Shown here one piece after another: positions 41,994-50,882 of a stretch of 64,000 nucleotides of DNA; the first letter of the stretch is position 1, and every line of letters begins with the position of its first letter. The translations under genes and the position numbers were made by a program. The notes below the pieces were generated by a model. That model worked only from the letters and a program-made list of their open reading frames with translations. It was not told where the DNA came from and searched no databases. This DNA is from Dorea sp. D27 (lineage in GTDB: Bacteria > Bacillota > Clostridia > Lachnospirales > Lachnospiraceae): contig NZ_KQ236744.1 of assembly GCF_001185345.1 (NCBI RefSeq), positions 489,824 through 553,823 of the forward strand, written 5' to 3'.

Positions 41994-42073
41994 AATTGGG
42001 GACGGAGGAAAATTAATTTTCCTCCGTCCCCAATTCGATTCAGGGTGTCCCTATTTCGATTTGGGGTGTCCCC
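41994..42073 (+). repeat. Palindromic GGGGAC repeat, copy R2
   Basis: The 42-base palindrome at 41994-42035 is perfect: AATTGGGGACGGAGGAAAAT mirrored to its reverse complement. Two blocks ending GGTGTCCC follow. Same orientation as R1, so R1 and R2 are direct repeats on both sides of 28353-41987. It starts seven bases after the racemase stop and may act as its terminator. Confidence 0.88.
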
Positions 42074-42086
42074 AGAGATTCCCGTG

Positions 42087-42115
42087 TTGCTTATTGATTT
42101 TTAAACCATTATAAT
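42087..42115 (+). promoter_or_regulatory. Promoter of the second signalling triad
   Basis: TTGCTT (42087-42092), a 17-base spacer and TATAAT (42110-42115) lie about 55 bases upstream of the response regulator ATG. Confidence 0.65.
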
Positions 42116-42170
42116 ATAACATAATAAATTAATGTTGATGCCGGTGGGTATTAGATGAAAGGTGTTTGTA

Positions 42171-43775
42171 ATGCAGAATAGAAAATGGCGTGTACTGATT
42201 GTGGACGATGAATTTAGGATTGGGATGTTAATCAAGAAGCTGATCAAGTGGGACGAGTATGATATGGAGTTTGTAGATGCCGTGGATAATGGGGAGGCCG
42301 CGTTCCAGATTATCAAGGAGAAACGGCCGGACATCGTGATTACGGATATACGGATGCCCAAGATAAACGGCCTGGATCTGATCTGTATGACGCGTGAAAT
42401 AAGCAGGGACATCAAGTTCGTCGTGATAAGTGGGTATAAAGAGTTCGAGTATGCACACCGTGCGCTTCAGTATGGGGTGGATGATTATCTGCTGAAGCCG
42501 ATCAGTGAGGACGAACTGGACAAAGTGCTTAAGAAGATACATAAGGAATTCCTCCAGAAGGAGCGCCAGCTTCAGGAGAGACAGGAGCTTCAGGAGAAGG
42601 TTACGGAGAGCAGGCAGATTATCAAGCGCGATTTTTTGAAAAATATCATCGAGCAGGACGATGCGGTGGAGATGGAGGATGCCAGGGTAGCGCTGGAAGG
42701 TGAAGTCTACCGGGGAATTGATATCAAGCTCGACTATGTCGATTACAGCAAGAGTGACAGGAAACAGGACAGGCTGACCGTGGAGCGGGTCGTGACCATA
42801 GTGGAGGGTATCCTTAAGGAAGTGTCGGAGGAAGTGCTCATCTGTGAAAAGGAGAACCTGCATATCTACTGCCTTTTCAATTATGATTACAGCAGGGCCA
42901 AGCTCATCAAGAACAGCATCAACGATATCCTGTCGGAGATAAAAGAATATCTGATGGGATTTGAACAGTATGAGGTGACGATTGGAGTCGGGACAGAGAA
43001 GACAGACTTCGGGGGGATACGTTTTTCTATCAAAGAATCCAACCGGGCAGTCGGGAACCGTATCAAGATGGGGACCGGAAGGCTCATTTATGCGGATGCA
43101 CTTTCAGGCAGCGGAACCGGTGAGGAGGACAACCCGGTGGAACAGCACAAGGAAGCCTTCCTGGCCAGCCTGGAAGTGTATTCGAGAGATAAGATGGAGC
43201 AGTGCCTGAACCAGATATACAGCAGCTTTATGCTGCGAGAGGATATCGACTTTTCAAAATGTTACACAGTTGCGGAAGAGCTTGTGGAGCTTTTCTTCGG
43301 ATATATGGACCTGAATCAGGAAGAGTCGCGCCAGACGAGAAAAAGGCTGAGCGGCAGCTGCCAGCACTGCTATTCTGTCACGCAGCTTAAGAACCTGCTG
43401 AAAGCAGAGCTGGGCAGCTATCTTGACATGAACCGGGAGGCCGTCTGGGACGAATCCGTCAAGCCGGTACGTCAGGCAAAGCAGTATATAGACGAACACT
43501 ATAATGAGAAGATAGTTCTGGAAGACATCGCGGAAGTCATTGGCCTGAACCCGGTTTATTTCAGCGTCCTGTTCAAAAAAGAGGCAGGCATGAACTTCAG
43601 CACCTACCTCATGAACGTGCGCATGGATAAAGCGAAGGAAATGCTCTGCAGTACGAATGAGACGATAGCGGCCATCGGTGAGAGCGTCGGGTATAAGGAC
43701 TCCAGGTATTTCAGCCAGACATTTGCCAAAGCAGTCGGAGTGAAGCCCGCCCTCTACCGTAAGCTGCACTCTTAG
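42171..43775 (+). CDS. YesN/AraC-type response regulator (triad 2)
   Basis: This 534-residue regulator has a receiver domain (about 6-125) with phospho-acceptor Asp59 in VITDIRMPK and Lys in LLKPISEDE. A glutamine-rich coiled segment follows (KERQLQERQELQEKV, about 127-141), then a middle domain and a C-terminal AraC HTH (about 435-532: GLNPVYFSVLFKKEAGMNF, GVKPALYRK). The ATG at 42171 is seven bases after AAAGGTG. It has the same plan as the triad 1 regulator and is followed nine bases later by its kinase. It probably controls the importer starting at 46356. Confidence 0.93.
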   Translation: MQNRKWRVLIVDDEFRIGMLIKKLIKWDEYDMEFVDAVDNGEAAFQIIKEKRPDIVITDIRMPKINGLDLICMTREISRDIKFVVISGYKEFEYAHRALQYGVDDYLLKPISEDELDKVLKKIHKEFLQKERQLQERQELQEKVTESRQIIKRDFLKNIIEQDDAVEMEDARVALEGEVYRGIDIKLDYVDYSKSDRKQDRLTVERVVTIVEGILKEVSEEVLICEKENLHIYCLFNYDYSRAKLIKNSINDILSEIKEYLMGFEQYEVTIGVGTEKTDFGGIRFSIKESNRAVGNRIKMGTGRLIYADALSGSGTGEEDNPVEQHKEAFLASLEVYSRDKMEQCLNQIYSSFMLREDIDFSKCYTVAEELVELFFGYMDLNQEESRQTRKRLSGSCQHCYSVTQLKNLLKAELGSYLDMNREAVWDESVKPVRQAKQYIDEHYNEKIVLEDIAEVIGLNPVYFSVLFKKEAGMNFSTYLMNVRMDKAKEMLCSTNETIAAIGESVGYKDSRYFSQTFAKAVGVKPALYRKLHS

Positions 43776-43784
43776 GAGGAGAAT

Positions 43785-44834
43785 ATGAAACTGGTCAAAA
43801 GAGTAAGAACTATAATCATAAGCGAAATGGTATTCCTGCTCCTGCTTTTTCTGTTCATGGAACGATACGGATATTCCCGTGCCGTGATTCCGTCTGTCAT
43901 GCTGTTCCAGACCGGCATCATGATTTATCTCGCTGCGGCTGTCTATATCCCGTTTAAAACCTTTGCCGAGACGCTTGCCTACTTTGCGCAAAGAGACAGC
44001 CGGGAAGAGGAAGACATCGAAATGGAACTGAAGCAGGTGGCGGGACGCGTCCCCTATATGGAACAGATCGAACGGCTTATCGACAGGTTTGCCAAACGGC
44101 GTACGAGAAAGAGCTCCGCGAAGATCTTCGACAAGCAGACCGAGCTCACCGCCCTCCAGAGCCAGATCAATCCCCATTTTTTGTATAACACGCTGGAATC
44201 CATCCGGGGGCAGGCGCTGATGGACGACAATCTTGAAATCGCAAAGATGGTGGAAGCGCTCGCTGCGTTTTTCAGATACAGCATAAGCGGGAAAGGGAAT
44301 CTTGTCACGCTGCGCGATGAACTAGCCAATATCAACAACTATATGCTCATACAGCGGTACCGTTTCAATAACCGCTTCTCCATGGAGATCATCATAGATG
44401 AGGAAGATGAGGCGGCATATGACTTCCTTATCCCGAGGCTGATTATCCAGCCTGTGGTAGAAAATGCCATTTTCCACGGGCTGGAGGAAAAGCTGGAAGG
44501 GGGCAAGGTGATTATCGAAGTCATCGTCACGGAAAGCAACCTCATCGTTACCATCTCAGACAACGGAAAAGGGATAGAAAGCAGAGATTTGAAAGAACTC
44601 AACGCCAGAATCCAGTCACAGGATATGCAGCTGGATGACGGCGGCAGCCGGCAGCGGAATACAGGGATAGCTCTGCCGAATATCCACAAAAGGATCCAGC
44701 TGCTTTTTGGAGAAGAGTATGGGGTAAACGTATACAGTACCGTAGGTCAGGGCACGGATGTAGAAATCACTGTCCCGGCCGGATATGAAAGGGGCGGTGG
44801 ATTAGAAGATGAAGAGAGAAATACTTCGGATTAA
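43785..44834 (+). CDS. Short YesM-like sensor histidine kinase without an ectodomain (triad 2)
   Basis: This 349-residue membrane kinase has transmembrane helices at about 8-26 and 36-57 with about nine residues between them, so again no extracellular sensor. A helical stretch (60-115) leads to SQINPHFLYNTLESIRGQ with phospho-acceptor His131. The ATPase domain has QPVVENAIFHGLEEK, ISDNGKGIES and GIALPNIHKRIQLLFGEEYG. AGGAGGAG precedes the ATG. The 3' end overlaps the degenerate ATPase gene by 26 bases, the same overlap as in triad 1. Confidence 0.92.
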   Translation: MKLVKRVRTIIISEMVFLLLLFLFMERYGYSRAVIPSVMLFQTGIMIYLAAAVYIPFKTFAETLAYFAQRDSREEEDIEMELKQVAGRVPYMEQIERLIDRFAKRRTRKSSAKIFDKQTELTALQSQINPHFLYNTLESIRGQALMDDNLEIAKMVEALAAFFRYSISGKGNLVTLRDELANINNYMLIQRYRFNNRFSMEIIIDEEDEAAYDFLIPRLIIQPVVENAIFHGLEEKLEGGKVIIEVIVTESNLIVTISDNGKGIESRDLKELNARIQSQDMQLDDGGSRQRNTGIALPNIHKRIQLLFGEEYGVNVYSTVGQGTDVEITVPAGYERGGGLEDEERNTSD

Positions 44835-46227
44835 CAGCCTGAACTACGTATATGCCGGGAACAGAAAGCTGGAGAATCTCTCCATGTGCATCCTGGAAGG
44901 GGAGAGCGTCGGCTTCCTCGGGCTGACCTATTCGGGCAAGGACCTGCTCGTCCGCCTGCTGTGCGGCGAGGCAGAGGCGGATATATGCGGACTCAACATA
45001 TATGTGGATGGTACAAAGATGTCGGATCAGGAGGAACTGGTGCAGAAAGTATACCGTATCGCGGCATCTAATTATTTGATTGATGACTGGACGGTAGCAG
45101 AATATATAGGGCTTGTAGACTCCAGCTGGTTTCAGATGCTCTGGAACAGGCGGCATCTGGAGGAAGAGACAGACGCGTACTTTAAAGAGCTCGGCATTCC
45201 GTTTGATGTCTCCAGGAAAATGAAAGAGCTAACGGAACTGGAAAAAAGGATTGCAGATATGGTGAAAGCGAGAAGCCACGGAGCCAGGATTGTCATAGTG
45301 GAAGACGAGTTCGAGGGTATGCGTCCGGAATCGATCGGGGAATTCGCCCATGTGATGAAAAGGCTGGCGAAGGGTAATATGGCAGTCATTGTAAACAGCC
45401 ATTCGGACATGGTCTTATCGATACTGTCCGATAAATATATCATCATGAAAAAGGGGCGGATCGTGAAGAAGTGCAGCAAGGATTATATACAGGACAGCAG
45501 CCATCTGGAAAAGTTTCTGCTCGGCGGCACGATCAAATCCAAAAAGCAGGACATGGACAGCTATACGCTGGAACAAAGCGAAGAAAAAAAGACAGTATAC
45601 CGGGTGAGGGGGCTGGAACTGAAAGACGGAAGAAAAGGAGACTTCAACTTTTTTAAGGGAGAGGTAGTCACGTTTCTCGTGCTGGATGGCAAAGAAAAGG
45701 AGAGGCTGTTCCTCGTGCTCTCAGGCAGGAAGCCCGGAAGGGACAATTACTGCATCATCGATTCGAAGGAATATGCGTCTGGTGATTTCAGTGGATTCGT
45801 ACAGGGGAAAATCGTATCGGTCATGCATATGGGGAGCAAAGAGGAAGTGTTCACCCGCATGTCTGCAGGGCAGAACCTGCTGCTCCCATCACTCGGAAAG
45901 ATATCATCCGTAGAGTATATCATATCGTCCGGAAGGATATCGAAGATGCTGAAGCAGAATATGGACAGTGATGCGGTGATGCCGGACATGGAAGCCGGAG
46001 ACCTGGAAATCAACGATCTGATCAGCATTACGCTTGAGCGCTGGTACATCTATAATCCCAAGGTACTTGTACTCTTCGAGCCATTTGCACAGTGCGACGT
46101 ATACGGGGTATCCATAGTAAAGTCATACATCAAGAAGTTTGCAAACAGGGGAACAGCGGTAATCATACTGAAGTCCAGAGAAGAGTATGTCGAGGACATC
46201 TCGGATAAGATTATAAGCCTTGATTAG
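44809..46227 (+). CDS. Degenerate RbsA-like double ATPase (pseudo-ATPase, triad 2)
   Basis: This 472-residue homologue of the protein at 19895 is eroded differently. The first Walker A is GLTYSGKD (38-45): the Gly...GlyLys frame survives, but the Mg-binding Ser/Thr is Asp. Walker B is IVIVEDEFEG (161-170), acids shifted or swapped, and a His in VNSHSDM (198) may be the switch residue. So the first site might still bind nucleotide. The second domain lacks a P-loop (FLVLDGKEKERL), has EINDLISITLERW for the signature and LVLFEPFAQ for Walker B. The N-terminus MKREILRI matches triad 1. No permease gene lies between it and the kinase. I infer a coupling protein between importer and kinase. Confidence 0.85.
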   Translation: MKREILRINSLNYVYAGNRKLENLSMCILEGESVGFLGLTYSGKDLLVRLLCGEAEADICGLNIYVDGTKMSDQEELVQKVYRIAASNYLIDDWTVAEYIGLVDSSWFQMLWNRRHLEEETDAYFKELGIPFDVSRKMKELTELEKRIADMVKARSHGARIVIVEDEFEGMRPESIGEFAHVMKRLAKGNMAVIVNSHSDMVLSILSDKYIIMKKGRIVKKCSKDYIQDSSHLEKFLLGGTIKSKKQDMDSYTLEQSEEKKTVYRVRGLELKDGRKGDFNFFKGEVVTFLVLDGKEKERLFLVLSGRKPGRDNYCIIDSKEYASGDFSGFVQGKIVSVMHMGSKEEVFTRMSAGQNLLLPSLGKISSVEYIISSGRISKMLKQNMDSDAVMPDMEAGDLEINDLISITLERWYIYNPKVLVLFEPFAQCDVYGVSIVKSYIKKFANRGTAVIILKSREEYVEDISDKIISLD

Positions 46228-46243
46228 ATATTCTGATCAAGGC
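46217..46243 (+). other. Hairpin overlapping the pseudo-ATPase stop codon
   Basis: GCCTTGAT (46217-46224) pairs with ATCAAGGC (46236-46243); the stop codon lies in the loop. There is no T-run, so it is not a classical terminator. It may limit readthrough into the separately promoted importer or be an mRNA processing site. Confidence 0.45.
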
Positions 46244-46279
46244 CTTAAAATGTTCACACTTAATCTAAATCCTGTCACA

Positions 46280-46308
46280 TTGGAATCTGATTTTCCCACA
46301 TGTATAAT
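46280..46308 (+). promoter_or_regulatory. Promoter of the triad 2 importer
   Basis: TTGGAA (46280-46285), a 17-base spacer and TATAAT (46303-46308) lie about 48 bases before the binding-protein start. The importer therefore probably has its own transcript, under control of the AraC-type regulator. Confidence 0.75.
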
Positions 46309-46355
46309 AAAACCATTCCAACAAGGAAAGAACTAACATAAAGGAGGAAATGTAC

Positions 46356-47342
46356 ATGAAAAAGAAAGTTTTATCCGTTCTGCTGGCAGCAGTCATGGTT
46401 ACTGCACTGCTGGTAGGATGCAATTCCGGAGAAACCAAGAAAGAATCGGGGGGAGAGGCAAAGAAGGGCGAGGACCTGACATTTGTCGTCGTACCTAAAT
46501 GCGTCCATGCCTGGTTCGACGAAGTCAACAAAGGTGCACAGCTTCAGGCAGATGCACTGTCCGATCAGCTGGGAGTGGAAGTTAAGATCGACTATCGTGC
46601 GCCGTCCAAGTCAGACGTGGCAGAGCAGAACTCTGTTATGGAACAGGCAGCGGCAACAAAACCGGACGGTATTGCTATCGACCCGGTAGACTACGAAGGA
46701 AGCAAGGCTGTTATAGAAGAAATCCAGTCCCAGGGCATTCCGGTCGTTCTCTTTGATGCACCGTCACCGGAAGGCAGCGGACTCACGAGCGTAGGCAATG
46801 ACTTTAAAGAACAGGCAACGATTGCGGCAGATAAACTTGCGGAACTTATCGGAGAAGAAGGAAAGGTTGCAGTAATGCAAGGCTTCCCATCTGCCCCGAA
46901 CCATGCAGAAAGATATCAGGCACACCTGGATGCGCTGAAGAAATATCCGAATATAGAAGTGATTGACGGCGGCATTGACAATGACAACGTAGAAGAAGCA
47001 CAGTCCCAGGCAGCAGCCGTTCTTGCAGCCAACCCGGACCTGAAAGGCTATCTGAACTGCGACGCCTGCGGCTCCGGTGTGGCGGCAGCAATCGAGGAAG
47101 CAGGGAAAGCCGGCGAAGTGACATTTGTTGCAATGGATAACCTGATTGAAATCCTTGATTATGTCAAGAGCGGAACGATCTCTGCGACATCTTCCACGAT
47201 ACCTCAGATGCAGGGCTCGATGGCAGTTCTGATGATGTGGCAGCAGTCCATCGGAATCGACATTCCGCAGAAAGTTGACACAGGCATTGCATACATTGAT
47301 GAGACCAATATCGATGAATGGATCAAAACAGTAAGTGAATAA
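46356..47342 (+). CDS. Sugar-binding lipoprotein (RbsB type)
   Basis: This 328-residue lipoprotein has a signal peptide ending ALLVGC (lipobox Cys22), a lysine/glutamate linker to about 38, and a type I periplasmic binding protein fold (about 40-325) with TKPDGIAIDPVDYEGSKAVI, SVGNDFKEQATIAADKLAE and a hinge near NCDACGSGVAAAIEEAG. I chose the second ATG (46356), eight bases after AAGGAGG. It is first in an RbsB-RbsA-RbsC order, with a terminator-like hairpin after it that would raise its level relative to the rest. Confidence 0.92.
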   Translation: MKKKVLSVLLAAVMVTALLVGCNSGETKKESGGEAKKGEDLTFVVVPKCVHAWFDEVNKGAQLQADALSDQLGVEVKIDYRAPSKSDVAEQNSVMEQAAATKPDGIAIDPVDYEGSKAVIEEIQSQGIPVVLFDAPSPEGSGLTSVGNDFKEQATIAADKLAELIGEEGKVAVMQGFPSAPNHAERYQAHLDALKKYPNIEVIDGGIDNDNVEEAQSQAAAVLAANPDLKGYLNCDACGSGVAAAIEEAGKAGEVTFVAMDNLIEILDYVKSGTISATSSTIPQMQGSMAVLMMWQQSIGIDIPQKVDTGIAYIDETNIDEWIKTVSE

Positions 47343-47356
47343 CAATCAGAATGACT

Positions 47357-47411
47357 AAAAACGGGGGGCTTGTGACTGGATTAATTCAAGTTACTCGCCC
47401 TTCGTTTTTTT
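47357..47411 (+). terminator. Attenuating terminator between binding protein and ATPase genes
   Basis: AAAAACGGGGGGC pairs with GCCCTTCGTTTTT (two G-T wobbles) and a T-run follows. It lies directly before the ATPase ribosome site. Partial termination here would give excess binding protein over membrane components. Confidence 0.75.
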
Positions 47412-47426
47412 AAAAGGAGCATGTCT

Positions 47427-48908
47427 ATGAAAGTATTAGAGGCACAAAATATTACGAAATTATTTCCGGGCGTAGTCGCGCTTGATTCGGTAGATGTATC
47501 CTTTGAGCCTGGAGAAATCCATTGCGTCATCGGTGAGAACGGTGCGGGGAAAAGTACGCTGATCAAGTGTCTGACAGGAGTATATGAGCCGGAAGAAGGG
47601 CAGGTCCTGATAGGCGGGGAAGACGCGCTGAAGAATAAAGTGCTTTTTGACAAAGTGGCATACGTGCCCCAGGAGATTGATCTGTTCGGCTATATGTCAG
47701 TTGCCGAAAATCTGTTTCTCCCCTATGAGAAATCCGGCCTCAAAGGAATAGTAAACCAGAAAGAATTAGAGAAAAAGGCGGTTCCGCTGCTTGAGAAGTT
47801 CTGCATACCGGTAAAGCCGGATGAACTTGTGAAGGACATATCTGTATCTGCGCAGCAGCTGCTGCAGATTGCGAGAGCCACTGTCCATGAAGACTATGAA
47901 GTGCTTATGCTGGACGAACCGACGACCAGCCTGACGACGAGCGATACACAGATATTATTTGACATTGTAAAAGAAATTAAAGCAGAAAATAAAGCAATCA
48001 TATTCATTTCTCATAAGCTGGAAGAGATATTTGCCCTTGGCGATGTGCTGACAGTATTCAGAAATGGAAAGAAGGTTGCTTATTCCAAATTGGAAGAGAT
48101 AGATATACCGTGGGTAATCCGGCAGATGACAGGACGAGAGCTTGACCAGGAGCAGGTATTTTATTCTGACAAGGTTTCAGACGAAGTTCTGCTGGAAGTC
48201 GACCGCCTGACCGGGGAGCGGTTCACGGATGTGAGCTTTACTTTGAAAAAAGGAGAGATACTGGGATTTTCCGGATTGGTGGGAGCCGGCAGAAGCGAGC
48301 TGATGCAGGCTATCTTCGGTTATCTGCCTGTATACTCAGGCAGCGTGAAGCTGGACGGCGAGGACTGGAAACTGGGCGATACGAATTATTCCGTTAACCA
48401 CGGGTTCATCTATCTCCCGGAAGAGAGGAAGAAGCAGGGAATCCTCCCGGTCCTGTCTATCCGCGAGAACATATCCGTCTCGTCCCTGGAGGACTTAAAG
48501 AGCGGCTTTGGCATCTCCAAGAGGAAGGAAGACGAGCTTGCGGGCAGGATTATCGATACATATGATGTCAAGACGCCGGATGCGGAAAAAGAGATTCAGT
48601 TCCTGAGCGGAGGGAACCAGCAGAAGGTCATTATCGGCCGTTCCATGTGCTGCAGCCCGAAGGTGCTCGTGTTCGATGAACCGACGAAGGGAATCGATGT
48701 CGGCACGAAGGCGGAGATATACCGTCTGATGAAGGAGCTGGCAGAGGAAAAAGGTATCGGTATCATCCTCATATCATCAGAGATGGAGGAGATAAAAAAG
48801 TGTTCCAACAGAATCATTGCGTTGTACGAAGGGAAGAAAGCCGGAGAGTATGATGCAGAGGCGGACAAGGAAGCAATCCTGAGTGCTATTATTGGAGTAA
48901 ATTCTTAG
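47427..48908 (+). CDS. Sugar ABC transporter ATPase (RbsA type)
   Basis: This 493-residue tandem ATPase has an intact first Walker A GENGAGKST (36-44), VPQEID Q-loop, LMLDEPTTSL and ISHKLEE. The second domain has GLVGAGRSE, LSGGNQQKV and VFDEPTKGIDVG. It is fully equipped for catalysis, unlike the homologue encoded at 44809. The second ATG (47427) fits the AAAGGAG site seven bases upstream. It belongs to the importer whose permease starts 20 bases after its stop. Confidence 0.92.
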   Translation: MKVLEAQNITKLFPGVVALDSVDVSFEPGEIHCVIGENGAGKSTLIKCLTGVYEPEEGQVLIGGEDALKNKVLFDKVAYVPQEIDLFGYMSVAENLFLPYEKSGLKGIVNQKELEKKAVPLLEKFCIPVKPDELVKDISVSAQQLLQIARATVHEDYEVLMLDEPTTSLTTSDTQILFDIVKEIKAENKAIIFISHKLEEIFALGDVLTVFRNGKKVAYSKLEEIDIPWVIRQMTGRELDQEQVFYSDKVSDEVLLEVDRLTGERFTDVSFTLKKGEILGFSGLVGAGRSELMQAIFGYLPVYSGSVKLDGEDWKLGDTNYSVNHGFIYLPEERKKQGILPVLSIRENISVSSLEDLKSGFGISKRKEDELAGRIIDTYDVKTPDAEKEIQFLSGGNQQKVIIGRSMCCSPKVLVFDEPTKGIDVGTKAEIYRLMKELAEEKGIGIILISSEMEEIKKCSNRIIALYEGKKAGEYDAEADKEAILSAIIGVNS

Positions 48909-48928
48909 AGAAAGAGGAGTCGTTTATT

Positions 48929-49930
48929 ATGAATAAAGAGAAAACAAAAACAAACAACGTCTTCGTAAATGCGTTGAAGAAAAGTAATATGACAGCTATC
49001 GGCGTCGTATTGTTATTGATGATTATTATTGCAAGTGTAGCTTCTCCGTATTTCCTGGATATGTATAACCTGCAGTCGCTCATCAGAGACCTGGCTTTCA
49101 TCGGCATGATAGGTATCGCCCAGTCTCTGCTTCTGCTCATCGGCGAGCTGGATCTGTCGGTGGGGAAGATAGCGTCCCTGTGCGGCATCCTTGCAGGTAT
49201 GATGATGGTGAATTATGGAATCAACCCGTGGCTGGCGCTCGCGCTTGCGCTTCTGCTCGGTCTTGTGTTCGGCTGTATCAACGGGCTCATAATTACAAAG
49301 CTGAGGCTGAATTCCATGGTTGCCACGATTGGTATGCAAGGGGTTTACGGGGGCATCAACCTTGTGCTGACAAAAGGGAAAGCGATTACAGGAATCCCGG
49401 AAGATATCTACATACTTGGCAAAGGGAACCTCGGCCCGGTGCCATTCCCGTTCGTATTCTGTGTGGCGGTACTCATCCTTATCATATTCATGGTGAAGAA
49501 GACAAAGACCGGCCGTTACATCTACGCCATCGGTAACAGCCGTGAGGCTGCTAAGATCCTTGGCATCAAGGTAGACAAGATCAGAGTGATGATATACGCT
49601 ATCGTCGGTCTCATATCTTCCCTGGCAGGGATATTGTACGTGGCGAGGCTCGGTTCCTCACAGTCTGCAATCGGTGAAAACTGGCCGATGAACTCTATCG
49701 CAGCATCCGTTATCGGCGGTGTATCCCTGACCGGCGGCATCGGCAATCCTGCGGGCGCGCTCATCGGTGCGGCCATTATCAGTATCATCCAGAATATGAT
49801 CGTGCTGTTCGGCGTCAATGTATACTGGCAGTCAGCCGTCAGCGGCATCGTAGTCGTTATCGCCATATCCTTCAGCTCTATTTCGGAGATAATGCGGGAG
49901 AGAAAACAGAGAAAGATAAAGCTTGGCTAA
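48929..49930 (+). CDS. Sugar ABC transporter permease (RbsC type)
   Basis: This 333-residue polytopic membrane protein has the CUT2 permease pattern: LIGELDLSVGKIASLCGILAG, IGNSREAAKILGIKV and GGVSLTGGIGNPAGALIG, with a basic C-terminal tail (RERKQRKIK) predicted to be cytoplasmic. AAAGAGGAG precedes the ATG. It is the last importer gene; the catabolic genes begin 54 bases on. It differs from the other permeases of the window in having LIGELDLS in place of LTGGIDLS. Confidence 0.92.
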   Translation: MNKEKTKTNNVFVNALKKSNMTAIGVVLLLMIIIASVASPYFLDMYNLQSLIRDLAFIGMIGIAQSLLLLIGELDLSVGKIASLCGILAGMMMVNYGINPWLALALALLLGLVFGCINGLIITKLRLNSMVATIGMQGVYGGINLVLTKGKAITGIPEDIYILGKGNLGPVPFPFVFCVAVLILIIFMVKKTKTGRYIYAIGNSREAAKILGIKVDKIRVMIYAIVGLISSLAGILYVARLGSSQSAIGENWPMNSIAASVIGGVSLTGGIGNPAGALIGAAIISIIQNMIVLFGVNVYWQSAVSGIVVVIAISFSSISEIMRERKQRKIKLG

Positions 49931-49984
49931 GATTCATATATGGGCTGCACGATGTGCGGTCCATATTCGGAAAGGAGATTGATT

Positions 49985-50869
49985 ATGAAGCTTGGATTAA
50001 ATCTGTCATTTGCTGTGAAGCGTTTTTTAGAGCCGGATAAGCTGGCTCGTATGTGTAAGCAGGACTTTGGCACGGACCACGTGCAGTTTACGTGGGACCT
50101 CATCGACCCGTGGTGGCCGGAAGAATTAAGGGATGTGCTGGCAATCCGCTACAAGGAAGCATTTGCAAAAGAGGGCGTGCACATAGATGCTACATTCGGG
50201 GGGCTGGCGTCCTATTCATATGCCCATCTTCTCGCCCCTTCAAAGGAGCAGAGAGAGGCAGCCTTCCTCTTTTTCAAACGGGCTGTCGACCTTACGGCAG
50301 TGATGGGGGCAAAGGTCATGGGAACACCGGTAGGGGGCATGTCATACGATGACGCCCGCTGCCCTGAAAGGCGGGAAGAACTATACGAAGAGATGCTTGC
50401 CTATGTCAGGCGGCTGGCCTCCTACGGGAAGGAACGAGGACTTGAAGAGATACATATCGAGGCGACACCGCTCATCACGGAATTTCCCCACAGCCCGGAG
50501 GTGTCCGTGAAGATGATGAAAGATCTGGAAGGGACAGACATTCCGGTCAGGCTGCTCGTAGACTGGGGGCATGCGCTTTATAAGCCGCTGCTGAAAGAAG
50601 AGGCGGATATTGAACTATGGCTTTGCACATGTGCTCCGTATATCGGTTCTATCCATCTCCAGCAGACCGATGGACAGTGGGACCGTCACTGGGACTTTAC
50701 AAGGGAAGGTATCGTTACTCCGGAACTCATCAGGCATGCCACTGCAAAGGCCGGACTTGACGATATCATGCAGTATCTGGAAGTTGTCACAATATTTGAA
50801 GACGACGATGATGCAGTGTACGGGGGCATGAAAAAGACGATGGACTATCTTCACAGAGAATTGGACTAG
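49985..50869 (+). CDS. Xylose-isomerase-like TIM-barrel sugar isomerase/epimerase
   Basis: This 294-residue protein of the AP-endonuclease-2 / xylose-isomerase-like TIM barrel fold has a plausible metal site: Glu159 (IHIEATP), Asp193 and His196 (LVDWGHAL), His224 (IHLQQTDG) and Glu266 (YLEVV). Relatives include ketose 3-epimerases, xylulose-phosphate epimerase-like enzymes and EryC, an erythrulose-phosphate epimerase. The ATG at 49985 follows AAAGGAG. Next to a SIS isomerase and a DhaKL kinase, a role on a phosphorylated ketose is likely but not proven. Confidence 0.82.
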   Translation: MKLGLNLSFAVKRFLEPDKLARMCKQDFGTDHVQFTWDLIDPWWPEELRDVLAIRYKEAFAKEGVHIDATFGGLASYSYAHLLAPSKEQREAAFLFFKRAVDLTAVMGAKVMGTPVGGMSYDDARCPERREELYEEMLAYVRRLASYGKERGLEEIHIEATPLITEFPHSPEVSVKMMKDLEGTDIPVRLLVDWGHALYKPLLKEEADIELWLCTCAPYIGSIHLQQTDGQWDRHWDFTREGIVTPELIRHATAKAGLDDIMQYLEVVTIFEDDDDAVYGGMKKTMDYLHRELD

Positions 50870-50882
50870 AGGAGGCGGCAGC

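Noticed and set aside
43254-44177. Minus-strand open frame opposite the triad 2 kinase
   Set aside because: Same reason: shadow of a well-supported gene, composition explained by codon bias.
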